Assembly: GCF_003952505.1 (NCBI RefSeq)
Contig: NZ_CP034450.1
Coordinates: 2,790,001-2,854,000 of the forward strand
From: Mesorhizobium sp. M4B.F.Ca.ET.058.02.1.1
GTDB lineage: Bacteria; Pseudomonadota; Alphaproteobacteria; Rhizobiales; Rhizobiaceae
Length of the DNA stretch: 64,000 nucleotides
Reading direction: 5' to 3'
The notes under the pieces were generated by a model that saw only the letters and a program-made list of their open reading frames with translations, did no database searches and was not told the DNA's origin. The position numbers and the translations under genes were made by a program. Positions 39,156 through 46,925 of the stretch are shown here, in pieces; position 1 is the first letter of the stretch; the number at the start of each line of letters is the position of its first letter.

Positions 39156-40889
39156 TCATTCCGGCAAGCCCGCTGTGCGCATGCCTTCAGCTAGATGCTG
39201 GCGGTCTTCGATGCGAAACAGCGGCTCCTTGGCCACGTATCTGGCAGTGGAGAATTCTGGGATCCGCCGCAGCAAACCAGCAACGCGATCTCTCGCAAGA
39301 TCGGGCTTGCCAGCCATTGCGTAGCTTGCGGCGAACCAAACCTCTTTCGAGAACGTCAAAGAACTTGATCGGCGCATGTTGACAATGGCGTCGTCATAGC
39401 GGCGCGCGTTGAAGTAGACGGCGGCGAGTTCGCCCCAATACCAAGAAGGGTTGAAGAATGGGTCGAGGCGCTTCGCCTCCAGCATCCCCTCAATGGCTCT
39501 CTCGGTTTCGCCGCGATAGTTATAGAACATCGCCAAGTCGGTGTGATTGACCGGATGGTTTGGATTTAGAGAAATGGCCTTGGCGAAATGCTGTTCACCC
39601 ACTTCGTAGGCGCCGCGATCGACCTGTGCCCAAGCCATTACTAGTTGGCAAAGATGGTCGTTTTCATCGAGCGCGACGGCTATCCGCGCCATCTCGAACG
39701 CCTCGTCGCGCAAGCGGTTCGAACCACTCATGTCGAGAAACCACTCTCGCTCGATAGCTGACGACAACAATGCGTAGGCACGAGCGTAGCTGGGGTCGAG
39801 TTCGACGGCCCTTTCGAAGTAATGCCGTGCCTCTGCCTCAATCTCCGGCGTCCCAATTGGCAACGCATCACCGCGCAGGACACATTCATAGGCCGCCAGG
39901 CTGGCTGGGGGCTTGCGCAGGACCACCTCGGTGCGCGCGGCCGTCATTCGTCCTACAAGTGTTCCGACGATAGTGCGAACAATGCGATCCTGGACATCGA
40001 ATATCTCGTCTTGCACACTGTCATAACGCTCTGCCCAGACGTGATTGCCCGTCGTGGCATCGATCAATTGGGCCGTTATCCGGATGCGCGTTCCCATACG
40101 GCGGACACTGCCTTCGACGAGGTACTGCACGCTGAGTTCGCGTCCCGCTCGCATCATGTCAACGTCGTCTCCGCGGAAGCGGGAGGACGAATTGCGCGAC
40201 GCAACCTGCATCTGCCGGAAGCGTGAAAGCTCTGTGATCAGGTCCTCTGTAAGCCCGTCGCAGAGGTATTGCTGCTCGACATCGCCACTCATGTTCTGGA
40301 AGGGGAGGACGGCGATCGAAGGCTTGTCCTGCTGGACTAGTCGCCCTCGTGCGACTTCCGGTTCCGTCGATGCGGTACCGGACAGCATGTGATAGGCGCG
40401 CACTGGCCTGGCGATGTTTTTCAAGGTCTGCTCGCCCAGATCGACAAACTGTTCCTTGAGCTTTTCACGTACCTGCTCGTAGGCCGAACCCGACAAGCAG
40501 ATTCCGTTCGGCTTCGCCAAGCCTTCCAGGCGGGCAGCGATGTTTATTCCGTCGCCCATCAGGTCTCCGTCACTCTCCTCGACGACATCGCCGACGTGGA
40601 TGCCGATGCGGAATTCAATGCGCTCATCGAGAGGCAGTCCTGTGTTCCATTCGACCATGCCTTCCTGCATCTCAGCAGCGCAACGCACGGCCTCGACAAC
40701 GCTGCGGAACTCCACGAGAGCGCCGTCTCCAGTACGCTTGACCACTCGTCCATCGTGTGCGGCGATCGTCGGATCGAGCAAGTCGTTCCGCAGAACCCGC
40801 AGCCGCGCAAGTGTCCGATCCTCATCCGCTTCTGCGAGGCGGCTATAGCCAACCACATCCGCTACCAGAATCGCTGCGATCTTCCGCAT
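39156..40889 (-). CDS. Class III adenylate/guanylate cyclase with TolB-like and TPR domains
   Basis: The 577-residue protein begins with a class III nucleotide cyclase catalytic domain (about residues 1-170). The metal-binding aspartates are visible in ILVADVVGYSRL and KRTGDGALVEF, and the transition-state Asn/Arg region in GDGINIAARLEG. A TolB/FlgO-like domain follows (PSIAVLPFQNMSGDVEQQ, QYLVEGSVRRMG), then TPR repeats to the C-terminus (NPNHPVNHTDLAMFYNYRGE). It makes cAMP or cGMP; such multi-cyclase families are common in rhizobia. There is no membrane segment. It converges with the ABM-like gene and shares its C-terminal half architecture with the regulator at 36977. Confidence 0.92.
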   Translation of the reverse strand: MRKIAAILVADVVGYSRLAEADEDRTLARLRVLRNDLLDPTIAAHDGRVVKRTGDGALVEFRSVVEAVRCAAEMQEGMVEWNTGLPLDERIEFRIGIHVGDVVEESDGDLMGDGINIAARLEGLAKPNGICLSGSAYEQVREKLKEQFVDLGEQTLKNIARPVRAYHMLSGTASTEPEVARGRLVQQDKPSIAVLPFQNMSGDVEQQYLCDGLTEDLITELSRFRQMQVASRNSSSRFRGDDVDMMRAGRELSVQYLVEGSVRRMGTRIRITAQLIDATTGNHVWAERYDSVQDEIFDVQDRIVRTIVGTLVGRMTAARTEVVLRKPPASLAAYECVLRGDALPIGTPEIEAEARHYFERAVELDPSYARAYALLSSAIEREWFLDMSGSNRLRDEAFEMARIAVALDENDHLCQLVMAWAQVDRGAYEVGEQHFAKAISLNPNHPVNHTDLAMFYNYRGETERAIEGMLEAKRLDPFFNPSWYWGELAAVYFNARRYDDAIVNMRRSSSLTFSKEVWFAASYAMAGKPDLARDRVAGLLRRIPEFSTARYVAKEPLFRIEDRQHLAEGMRTAGLPE

Positions 40890-40954
40890 TTTGGTTCATC
40901 ACCTGCCTTCGAATGAGAAAGATATCACGTCTCAGGAATTGTGCTGCAATGGAG

Positions 40955-41064
40955 CGGCGAGCCAAGTCGGCTTGTGGCGCAACCGCGACCTTGGAGTGGT
41001 CGCCTGCGACGTCAGCTTTCAGGAAACGGCAAAGCGGATCTACACGGCCGAGATGCGGCGCTAA
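40955..41064 (+). pseudogene. Possible 3' coding remnant next to repeat copy C
   Basis: One frame reads GLWRNRDLGVVACDVSFQ and ends ETAKRIYTAEMRR before a stop. It looks like the end of a protein, but there is no start or upstream domain. The family is not recognised. Confidence 0.25.
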
Positions 41065-41278
41065 GCAGACACGGCCTTATAAACGCTATTGTACTTCACA
41101 GCGCTCGAACCGTTCGAAAGCACTTTACTTGATCCGGAATATGGCCGCAGATCGCGTCTGCCCCATCGGAGCTGGAGATTCTCAGTCGAGTAGGAGGCAG
41201 ATACGGACACGAAGGCAATTCATAGGGCAGCGAAAATCGCCGCCGAAACTACGCTATTGCCGCCGTTTTCCCTCTACT

Positions 41279-41510
41279 CCCTACTCAATTGTTTTAAACC
41301 CATCTAAATCATTGATTTAGATGGGTTTTTTCTTCGTATTGGCCTGAATTTCCGACACGCAGGCCGCCAAAAAGTTGCGATATTGATTTTAAAGAGAAAA
41401 TTGTCGCAAAAATTCTTTTGAGATTTCCGCAACTATCGGTGTCAATCGGCCGATTTTCGCTCTCACGGTGTTCGGTCGCACACTGGACTCGAACGCAAAA
41501 AGTACCGTCA
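41279..41510. repeat. Dispersed repeat copy C (candidate attachment-site arm)
   Basis: This is the third copy. The core TCCCTACTCAATTGTTTT is followed by a perfect hairpin, then CCGCCAAAAAGTTGCGATA, TTGATTTTAAAGAGAAAAT, an AACTATCGGTGTCAATCGG block and AAAAAGTACCGTCA. The core reads T-I-E-TAG on the minus strand, lacking the W-E codons kept in copy B. Copies A, B and C have the same orientation, with starts separated by 5,760 and 5,262 bases. Confidence 0.8.
41296..41331 (+). terminator. Intrinsic terminator in repeat copy C
   Basis: AACCCATCTAAATCA and TGATTTAGATGGGTT form an essentially perfect 15-bp stem with almost no loop, followed by TTTTTTC. It is a textbook Rho-independent terminator for rightward transcription; the AT-rich stem is near-palindromic and could also act leftward. 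Confidence 0.75.
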
Positions 41511-41717
41511 GCACAATCTATCACGCCCCGCTGGAGCGATCCATCCATCGCGAACCAAAAGAGCTGGCCTGCTCCATCGGGGTTCGCCTGAAACTCAACC
41601 GCTCCGAAGTCAGAAGGATCAGCGTTCTCGAGAATGAGGGGGGCATCGTCGGGACGGATGCGGTTCCATAGATCCCAGGTTGGGTCCCCACGGTACCGCG
41701 CGAGGCGATCTAAACGA
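41511..41717 (-). pseudogene. Minus-strand coding remnant of unknown family
   Basis: A minus frame reads RYRGDPTWDLWNRIRPDDAP and then DPSDFGAVEFQANPDGAGQL, with natural protein-like composition, ending about where repeat C begins. A stop lies just upstream and no start codon precedes the conserved-looking part. It is probably the 3' piece of a gene truncated on both sides. I do not recognise the family. Confidence 0.35.
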
Positions 41718-41730
41718 GATCAGCGAGCCC

Positions 41731-41775
41731 GCAGCAGGCAGCAGGGATCCAATTCGGATCCCTGCTGCCTGCTGC
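41731..41775. repeat. Perfect 20-bp inverted repeat with 5-base spacer
   Basis: GCAGCAGGCAGCAGGGATCC (41731-41750) is exactly complementary to 41756-41775, with AATTC between. The right arm coincides with the amidase-like reading RIPAACCG. The left arm looks like a copied inversion of it, suggesting a palindrome formed at a rearrangement junction. Confidence 0.9.
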
Positions 41776-41961
41776 GGCGTCGTCGGCCTCAAGGCCTCGC
41801 GCGATCGTTTCCCGGTGAACCGCGCCTGGGAGAGTGTCTCTACCGAAGGGCCGTTGACGAGAAACGTGCTCGACAGCGCCCTGCGGCTCTCTCTTCAATT
41901 GCTCGGCTTACCCGCACTGCAATGCTGCTGGATGAAGTCCGACAGGAATGTTGAAGCGTGA
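41740..41961 (+). pseudogene. Amidase (AS family) fragment
   Basis: The plus strand encodes IRIPAACCGVVGLKASRDRF and then STEGPLTRNVLDSALRL. This matches the GGSIRIPAAxxGVVGLKPSxGR signature and the following GPxxRxxxDxAL block of amidase-signature enzymes. Everything before the Ser-cis-Ser-Lys part, including the usual GSDTGGS, is missing: it is replaced by the inverted repeat at 41731-41775. The frame ends after about 70 residues, so this is a short internal fragment. It overlaps the end of the minus-strand solute-binding gene by about 65 bases. Confidence 0.65.
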
Positions 41962-42578
41962 ACGCACCTCCGATGGACAGCGATCGCCTGAGGCACTTTC
42001 GAGAATGTCCCCTCAACAACGCGGAAACCTGGATTCTCTTCGCAGAAACGTGACAGGGACTCAGTCAAGCCCGCAGCAGCATCGCACTGGGAGGACATAA
42101 GCATGTGCAGGGCGGAGGCGGGATTTTCGGTTTGGAGGAGGATCGCATTTCTAACCTGTCGCTCAAGCTGCTTTGTATACGCAGCGGTTTTGGCGGCGGC
42201 GATGCGCACCCCTTCGACGTCGACGTCCCCCACGCTGCCTAGCGGGCTGCTGTCTGACACCAGAAAGCTGGCGGTCACGGTGGTATAGGGGGCCGAGAAG
42301 GATAACATGTCGGCACGTGACGGATCGGGAGCAATGAATGCAACGTCCCACTCGTTGCCTTCGGCAGCCGCAAGAATGTCAGCGGCCGATCCGTATCGAA
42401 CCAGCGACAAACAGCAGTCGAGTTCTTCCGCAAGTGTGATCGCGATCCGCGCGCTCGGTCCTGTTAGAACGCCTGTCACTGGATCGAGTTGGACAAGTGC
42501 GGCATTCGACATGTTGACCGCGGCTCTGATGACTCCCGTCGGTGCGATTTCAGTGAGGAGTTCATCGCGTTCCGGCAT
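41895..42578 (-). CDS. Solute-binding (SBP_bac_3-type) domain protein without signal peptide
   Basis: The start ATG 42578 is preceded by AAGGAG at good spacing and gives 227 residues. The body has the type 3 (amino acid) binding-protein layout: [48 protein letters not shown] and [16 protein letters not shown]. No N-terminal hydrophobic signal is present, unlike transport proteins of this family, so it may act in the cytoplasm or have lost export. It overlaps the aldolase gene by 17 bases and is the last gene of the ring-cleavage operon. Ligand unknown; an aromatic or dicarboxylate intermediate is one possibility. Confidence 0.75.
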   Translation of the reverse strand: MPERDELLTEIAPTGVIRAAVNMSNAALVQLDPVTGVLTGPSARIAITLAEELDCCLSLVRYGSAADILAAAEGNEWDVAFIAPDPSRADMLSFSAPYTTVTASFLVSDSSPLGSVGDVDVEGVRIAAAKTAAYTKQLERQVRNAILLQTENPASALHMLMSSQCDAAAGLTESLSRFCEENPGFRVVEGTFSKVPQAIAVHRRCVHASTFLSDFIQQHCSAGKPSN

Positions 42579-43368
42579 CGCGGGGCGCTCCTTGCGATGC
42601 AAATCGTGCCGCGAGTGCTTCCGATCCCCTCGCCAGAACAGCGACATCGACACCAACGGCAGTAAATAGTGTTCCCAGCGAGATGCACCGTGCCGCGAAC
42701 TTCTCATCCGGGGTAAGAATGCCCGCAGGCTTGCCCAACGCTTTCAGGCGTTCAATCGCGCCGACAATTGCATCGACCACCTCCGGGTGGCTCGGTTGTC
42801 CCCTGTGTCCGAAACTCGCTGCAAGGTCTGCCGGTCCTACGAATACGCCATCCACTCCCTCTACCGAAGCAATCGACTCGAGGTTGCCAAGCGCTTCCCG
42901 CGTCTCAACTTGCAGCAACAGGCAAATTTCCCGTTCCGCATTTTGCGCATAGTGCGCAACTCGGCCGAAACGAGTGGCGCGTGTCAGCGCAGAAACACCA
43001 CGAATTCCATCCGGAGGATATCGCACGGCCGCGACTGCGGCTTTCGCCTCTTCAGCGTTCTGAACGTAGGGGATGAGCAGTGTCTGAACGCCGATATCCA
43101 GGAAGCGCTTGATCAGAACGGGGTCGTTGATGGCCGGGCGGACGACTGGGGAAACGTCGTATGATGCGACCGCTTGCAATTGTGGCAGGACGGTCAGAAC
43201 GTCACCCGGGGAATGTTCCGTATCGAACAGGAGCCAATCGAAACCTGAAGGCGCGACGATTTCCGCGGCGTAGTTTCCCGGCAGGCCACACCACAGGCCG
43301 ATCTGACTTTGACCAGCAAGGAGCTTCCGCTTGAACCGATTGACGGGATGATCCAACTGGCACCTCAC
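42562..43368 (-). CDS. hpaI: HpcH/HpaI-family aldolase
   Basis: This 268-residue protein belongs to the class II HpaI aldolase family. Visible blocks are [69 protein letters not shown] and [17 protein letters not shown]. The Glu and Asp metal ligands lie in QVET and GPADL. The family cleaves 4-hydroxy-2-oxo acids such as 4-hydroxy-2-oxoheptanedioate to pyruvate and an aldehyde. The GTG start at 43368 overlaps the hydratase stop (GTGA), which decides it. Following an HpaH-type hydratase fits the last step of a homoprotocatechuate-like pathway. Exact substrate is inferred. Confidence 0.9.
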   Translation of the reverse strand: MRCQLDHPVNRFKRKLLAGQSQIGLWCGLPGNYAAEIVAPSGFDWLLFDTEHSPGDVLTVLPQLQAVASYDVSPVVRPAINDPVLIKRFLDIGVQTLLIPYVQNAEEAKAAVAAVRYPPDGIRGVSALTRATRFGRVAHYAQNAEREICLLLQVETREALGNLESIASVEGVDGVFVGPADLAASFGHRGQPSHPEVVDAIVGAIERLKALGKPAGILTPDEKFAARCISLGTLFTAVGVDVAVLARGSEALAARFASQGAPRDAGTR

Positions 43369-44147
43369 ACGAACGACACACCGATGGAGCCAACAGGGCC
43401 ATAGTCGGCCTGGATGACATCACCTTTCGCGATATCGACAGGACGCGTGAAGGAGCCGGCCAGGACTATTTGTCCCTTCTTCAGGCCACCGCCCACAGCA
43501 TGAAGTTTGTTGACCAGCCACGCGATGCCGGCTGCCGGATGTCCCATGATCGCCGCCGACACGCCCGACTCCTCGATGATGCCGTTCTTGGAAAGAGTCG
43601 CTCCGACCCAACGGATATCGATGTCCATCGGGCGAATTATACGGCCGCCAACGACGAGGGCGCCGAAAGCCGCGTTGTCCGCAATTGTATCCGTGATCGC
43701 TCGAGGGACTTCGGTCCGATAGTCGATAATCTCGAGCGCCGGGACAACGAATTCGGTCGCACGCATGACGTCATAGATCCTGGTGCCGGGCCCGACGAGA
43801 TCCTCACCCATAACAAAGGCCAGCTCGACCTCAAGGCGCGGCTTGATAAACAAGTCAGCCCTGATCTGCGCTCCGTCGTTGTAAAGCGCATCGTCAAGAA
43901 TGCAGCCATAGTCCGGCTCCGTCATCTTCGAAGCCATCTGCATTGCGCGTGACGTCAGGCCAATCTTATGCCCGACGATCCGTGCGCCCTTGGCTACCCT
44001 CGCCTCCGCCCACAAAGCCTGAATTCGGTAGGCGTCCTCGAGCTCGAGGTTCGGGTAGGTCTCGCTGGGCTGTATGATCGGCTTGCGCTCGATTTCAGCT
44101 TTGAGCAGCGCGTCTGCCGCGGCCCGGCGTTCTTCTTCGGTGATCAT
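43365..44147 (-). CDS. hpaH: 2-oxo-hept-3-ene-1,7-dioate hydratase-like protein
   Basis: This 260-residue protein has the hydratase/fumarylacetoacetase-type fold of HpaH/MhpD enzymes: [48 protein letters not shown] and [14 protein letters not shown]. The E-x-E metal site is in RLEVELAF. HpaH hydrates 2-oxo-hept-3-ene-1,7-dioate to the 4-hydroxy acid, which HpaI then cleaves. The gene lies 24 bases after the intradiol dioxygenase and overlaps the aldolase start. The family is clear; with an intradiol rather than extradiol dioxygenase in the operon, its physiological substrate is uncertain. Confidence 0.9.
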   Translation of the reverse strand: MITEEERRAAADALLKAEIERKPIIQPSETYPNLELEDAYRIQALWAEARVAKGARIVGHKIGLTSRAMQMASKMTEPDYGCILDDALYNDGAQIRADLFIKPRLEVELAFVMGEDLVGPGTRIYDVMRATEFVVPALEIIDYRTEVPRAITDTIADNAAFGALVVGGRIIRPMDIDIRWVGATLSKNGIIEESGVSAAIMGHPAAGIAWLVNKLHAVGGGLKKGQIVLAGSFTRPVDIAKGDVIQADYGPVGSIGVSFV

Positions 44148-44171
44148 ATCGTTTGCTCAGCTGATTGTGAT

Positions 44172-45065
44172 TTATTTGATCGGGGGACGCGGCAAAACGG
44201 CTTCGCCGGGCTCCATGGCATAGGTGTAGTCGAGCGAGAACCACGGACCAGGAATATCCGCTTCGGTCGGATGGGGCTCCTCATGACGAACGAAGTCGCC
44301 GGTCAACGCTGCCGTGACACCGAACTGAACATCGGAGCCGATGTTCGGGTCGCTGGGGTCGAAGACCTGGGAAATCAGCGTCTTGTATCCATACTTGAAG
44401 ATCAGTGCGTGCAGGTGCGCGGGTCGGTACGGATGGCGTCCCTGAGCTTTGAGCAGGCGTCCGACCACGCCATCGACCGGGATCGGATACCCGACCATCT
44501 TGACGGTCCTGAACCAGAACCGACCTTGCTCGTCGGTCGTGAATTTGCCGCGCAAGTTCATCTCGGCCTGGTCCGGGTCCTGGTTTTCATAAAGACCGAC
44601 GGGAGATGCATGCCAGACATCCACTTCAGCGCCGGCAATTGGCTTACCGTCGCGGTCAACGACCTTGGCATGCACGAATAAGGGAGTGCCCGGCGTCTCG
44701 GATCGGATGATCGACGCGCCATTTTCGACTCGCGGAGAGTTGAGGCGCCAGAATGGACCCAACAGCGACTGGGAGGTCTCGGTCTGTCCTCTGTCGCCAT
44801 TGTTCAGCAGGCAGACAAGTGAAGACACGCCAAGAGAACCGGCCATCAGCACAAACTCGTTGTGGTGATCAGTATGCAGTTGCCCGATCTCGTTCAGCAT
44901 GGCTGTCGCCTCCCGAAACTCGACCTCAGTCAGTCGAACCTCGCGCACGAAAGCATGAAGATGCGCGACCATCGACACGAGGATTTCTCGCAGGCGGGGG
45001 TCTTCAGTGCGATTCATCACAGCGAGGACGGCTGGCGTCAGATCGCTTTCGGTTTTGATTACCAT
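44172..45065 (-). CDS. Intradiol ring-cleavage dioxygenase (hydroxyquinol/catechol 1,2-dioxygenase family)
   Basis: This 297-residue protein has the N-terminal helical linker of the catechol/hydroxyquinol subgroup (LHAFVREVRLTEVEF, EFVLMAGSLGVSSLV) and the catalytic beta domain. Iron ligands are visible: Tyr in VGLYENQD, Tyr in HPYRPAHLHALI, and two His in PAHLHALI. LLGPFWR is a family hallmark. Such enzymes open catechol, hydroxyquinol or related rings between the two hydroxyls. It is the first gene of the minus operon, behind a promoter with an operator-like palindrome, and has a good ribosome site (GGGAGG). Substrate not determinable; hydroxyquinol is my best guess from the N-terminal domain. 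Confidence 0.9.
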   Translation of the reverse strand: MVIKTESDLTPAVLAVMNRTEDPRLREILVSMVAHLHAFVREVRLTEVEFREATAMLNEIGQLHTDHHNEFVLMAGSLGVSSLVCLLNNGDRGQTETSQSLLGPFWRLNSPRVENGASIIRSETPGTPLFVHAKVVDRDGKPIAGAEVDVWHASPVGLYENQDPDQAEMNLRGKFTTDEQGRFWFRTVKMVGYPIPVDGVVGRLLKAQGRHPYRPAHLHALIFKYGYKTLISQVFDPSDPNIGSDVQFGVTAALTGDFVRHEEPHPTEADIPGPWFSLDYTYAMEPGEAVLPRPPIK

Positions 45066-45090
45066 AAGGGGCTACCTCCCGATTTGCCCG

Positions 45091-45118
45091 ACTATCAAAA
45101 TAATCGATTATCTGTCAA
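45091..45118 (-). promoter_or_regulatory. Promoter of the ring-cleavage operon with operator in the spacer
   Basis: Minus strand: TTGACA (45118-45113), a 16-base spacer, then GATAGT (45096-45091), about 25 bases before the dioxygenase ATG. The spacer contains the perfect palindrome ATAATCGATTAT (45100-45111). An operator between the -35 and -10 boxes is a classic repression layout, and the divergent GntR gene is the likely source of the repressor. Confidence 0.65.
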
Positions 45119-45154
45119 GGCCACCGTGGCGCATTGTCGTGACACCAAGATGCC

Positions 45155-45283
45155 AAAATAATCGAGACGAACACGTCTAAATTGTTGATTTAACTCTATT
45201 TAATCGAAGGAAGCGAGGTTACCTCGTGGCTTTTTTCGCAGATTTCATCGCGTCCGAAGTTGACAAGAATAATCGTTTATAAT
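45155..45283. promoter_or_regulatory. Further AATAATCG operator-like copies in the divergent promoter region
   Basis: AAAATAATCGAGAC (45155-45168) and AATAATCGTTTATAAT (45268-45283) repeat the AATAATCG half-site of the palindrome at 45100-45111. The second follows a TTGACA (45260-45265) that could serve the GntR gene, though the TATAAT after it is only 12 bases away. Three copies in one intergenic region support a shared regulator site. Confidence 0.5.
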
Positions 45284-45320
45284 ACCGATCATCGACGAAT
45301 GAATCTTGGGAGCCGGGACA

Positions 45321-46058
45321 ATGGTACCGCATGATGACGGCGCATCTGCTCCGCCGGCAGAAGATGCTCCATCGTCTTCTGGATTCCTCGACGACGGCAA
45401 AAACACGATTGGGAGCCAGCTTGCATCCCGTCTTCGTGAGGCGATCATCTCCGGCGAGCTTCAGGCCGGCAGCAAGATCAATCTCGACAAGGCGCGCAAG
45501 ACGTTCAACGTAAGCCTCAGTCCGCTGCGTGAAGGGTTGGCGCGGCTGATATCGGACGGTCTAGTGGAGTTCGAGGACAATCGCGGCTACCGCGTTTCAT
45601 CAATCTCCCTGGCAAATCTGGAAGAGATCACCGTCCTGCGCGAAGAGCTCGAAGTCTTTGCCCTTCGCGAGTCCATGCGGATCGGCGATGTGGAGTGGGA
45701 AGGCAACGTCATGCGCGCGCTGCATCGCCTTAACCGCACTGAGCGTGACGCGGCCCGCCCCGAGACACTCGAGCGCTGGGAAGAGTTCCACCGCGAATTC
45801 CATCTGACACTTATTTCCGGCTGCGGGAAGCCAATCCTGCTCCATTTCTGCAGCCTGCTGCTTAATCTCAACGACCGTTATCGCCGGGTGTTTCTGACCC
45901 GCACGTCGGGTGACCGCAACGTCAGCCAGGAGCACAGTGAGATCGCTCAGGGAGCCGTCGCCAGGGATCTGGACTATGCGTGCGATATGTTGCGTCAGCA
46001 TATCCACCGCACGGGAACCAATCTGCGCAACCACCTTGCGACAAAGGGCACCTTGTGA
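45321..46058 (+). CDS. GntR-family regulator (FCD/FadR-type)
   Basis: ATG 45321 follows GGGAG at good spacing and gives 245 residues; TTG 45306 is an alternative. The winged helix is at about residues 35-95 (SQLASRLREAIISGELQAGS, SLSPLREGLARLISDGLV, RGYRVSSISL). The C-terminal FCD domain has the metal-type residues of the family (EFHREFHLTLISGC, HSEIAQGAVARD, ACDMLRQHI). FCD regulators usually respond to organic acids. It is divergent from the ring-cleavage operon and overlaps the next gene (TGATG), so it probably controls both directions through the AATAATCG sites. Confidence 0.93.
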   Translation: MVPHDDGASAPPAEDAPSSSGFLDDGKNTIGSQLASRLREAIISGELQAGSKINLDKARKTFNVSLSPLREGLARLISDGLVEFEDNRGYRVSSISLANLEEITVLREELEVFALRESMRIGDVEWEGNVMRALHRLNRTERDAARPETLERWEEFHREFHLTLISGCGKPILLHFCSLLLNLNDRYRRVFLTRTSGDRNVSQEHSEIAQGAVARDLDYACDMLRQHIHRTGTNLRNHLATKGTL

Positions 46059-46879
46059 TGACCGTCGCGACGCCAGGGCCGGGCCTTGAACTGGGCGTAG
46101 CGCATTTTTCATCGATCGCGCTGCCGCCCAAGGAATTCGCGTTGATAGCTGCTCGGGCGGGTTTTGCCTCGATAGGGCTTCGCCTGCACCCCGCCTTTCC
46201 CGGAGCCCCCTTTTACGAGTTGCCGGTGGGCAGCCACAGTGCCCAGGAGTTCAAGACAGTTGCCGATGGCGAAGGCATCAAGGTGTTCGATATCGAGTTC
46301 TTCGTGATCGACGAGAGCTTCCTTGCGGCCTCCCACGAGGCGACCGTGGCAGCCGCTGCGAACATAGGGGCGCGCCGGCTGAGTGTTTGCGGCGATGATC
46401 GAGACGGCGGCCGTCTTGCCACAAACCTGTCTGAGTTTTGCGCCCTCGCGGCGCGATATGCCATGTCAGTCGACATCGAAAACATGGGCTGGCGGACGGT
46501 AAGGACCTTTCGCGACAGCCTAGCGATCTTGAATGCCTGTGGAGCAGAGAACGCCGGTGCCCTTGTTGACGGGATTCACTTCTTCCGAAACGGCGCCTCG
46601 ATCGACGAGCTTCGCGCAAATTCAGGGAAGGTAAAGCACATCCAGCTTTGCGACGTCCGCGGGCCTGCGCCCAAAACATCGGACGCAATGATCGCCGAGG
46701 CGAGAAGCGGCAGGCTCGCTCCTGGAGAAGGCGAACTGCCATTGAAGGACCTCTGTGCGGCAACTGAACACGGCGCTGCTATCTCGGTCGAAGTGCCACT
46801 CGTCGGGCCGGTGGACCCGAAAGCACATTTAAAACATCTGCATGCCGGCGCACTGGGAATTTTGAAACCAGATCACTGA
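46058..46879 (+). CDS. TIM-barrel sugar phosphate isomerase/epimerase-like protein; candidate 3-dehydroshikimate dehydratase
   Basis: ATG 46058 overlaps the GntR stop codon and gives 273 residues; the open frame upstream is an extension through the GntR gene. The AP-endonuclease-2/xylose-isomerase-like barrel is shown by GFASIGLRLHPA, the metal Glu in SVDIENMGW, Asp in GALVDGIHFF, KHIQLCDVRGP and the final Glu in ISVEVPL. Known relatives include 3-dehydroshikimate dehydratases (QuiC/QsuB/AsbF types), which make protocatechuate. Clustering with a shikimate/quinate dehydrogenase and a type II dehydroquinase makes that activity the best hypothesis. Sequence alone cannot exclude a sugar isomerase or hydroxypyruvate isomerase-like role. 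Confidence 0.85.
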   Translation: MTVATPGPGLELGVAHFSSIALPPKEFALIAARAGFASIGLRLHPAFPGAPFYELPVGSHSAQEFKTVADGEGIKVFDIEFFVIDESFLAASHEATVAAAANIGARRLSVCGDDRDGGRLATNLSEFCALAARYAMSVDIENMGWRTVRTFRDSLAILNACGAENAGALVDGIHFFRNGASIDELRANSGKVKHIQLCDVRGPAPKTSDAMIAEARSGRLAPGEGELPLKDLCAATEHGAAISVEVPLVGPVDPKAHLKHLHAGALGILKPDH

Positions 46880-46925
46880 TCTGGCGCCGACGCGGCCTAG
46901 GCCGGTCAGGAGGAGGAAGTCTTAC

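Noticed and set aside
30257..41510. Repeats A-C as copies of an insertion sequence or as tRNA-type attachment sites
   Set aside because: No transposase, terminal inverted repeats or tRNA cloverleaf was found in or next to them. The core fits a protein-gene end (T-I-E-W-E) better.
45260..45283. TTGACA and TATAAT upstream of the GntR gene as a standard promoter
   Set aside because: The boxes are only 12 bases apart, too short for a normal sigma-70 promoter. I kept the sequence only as an operator-like site.
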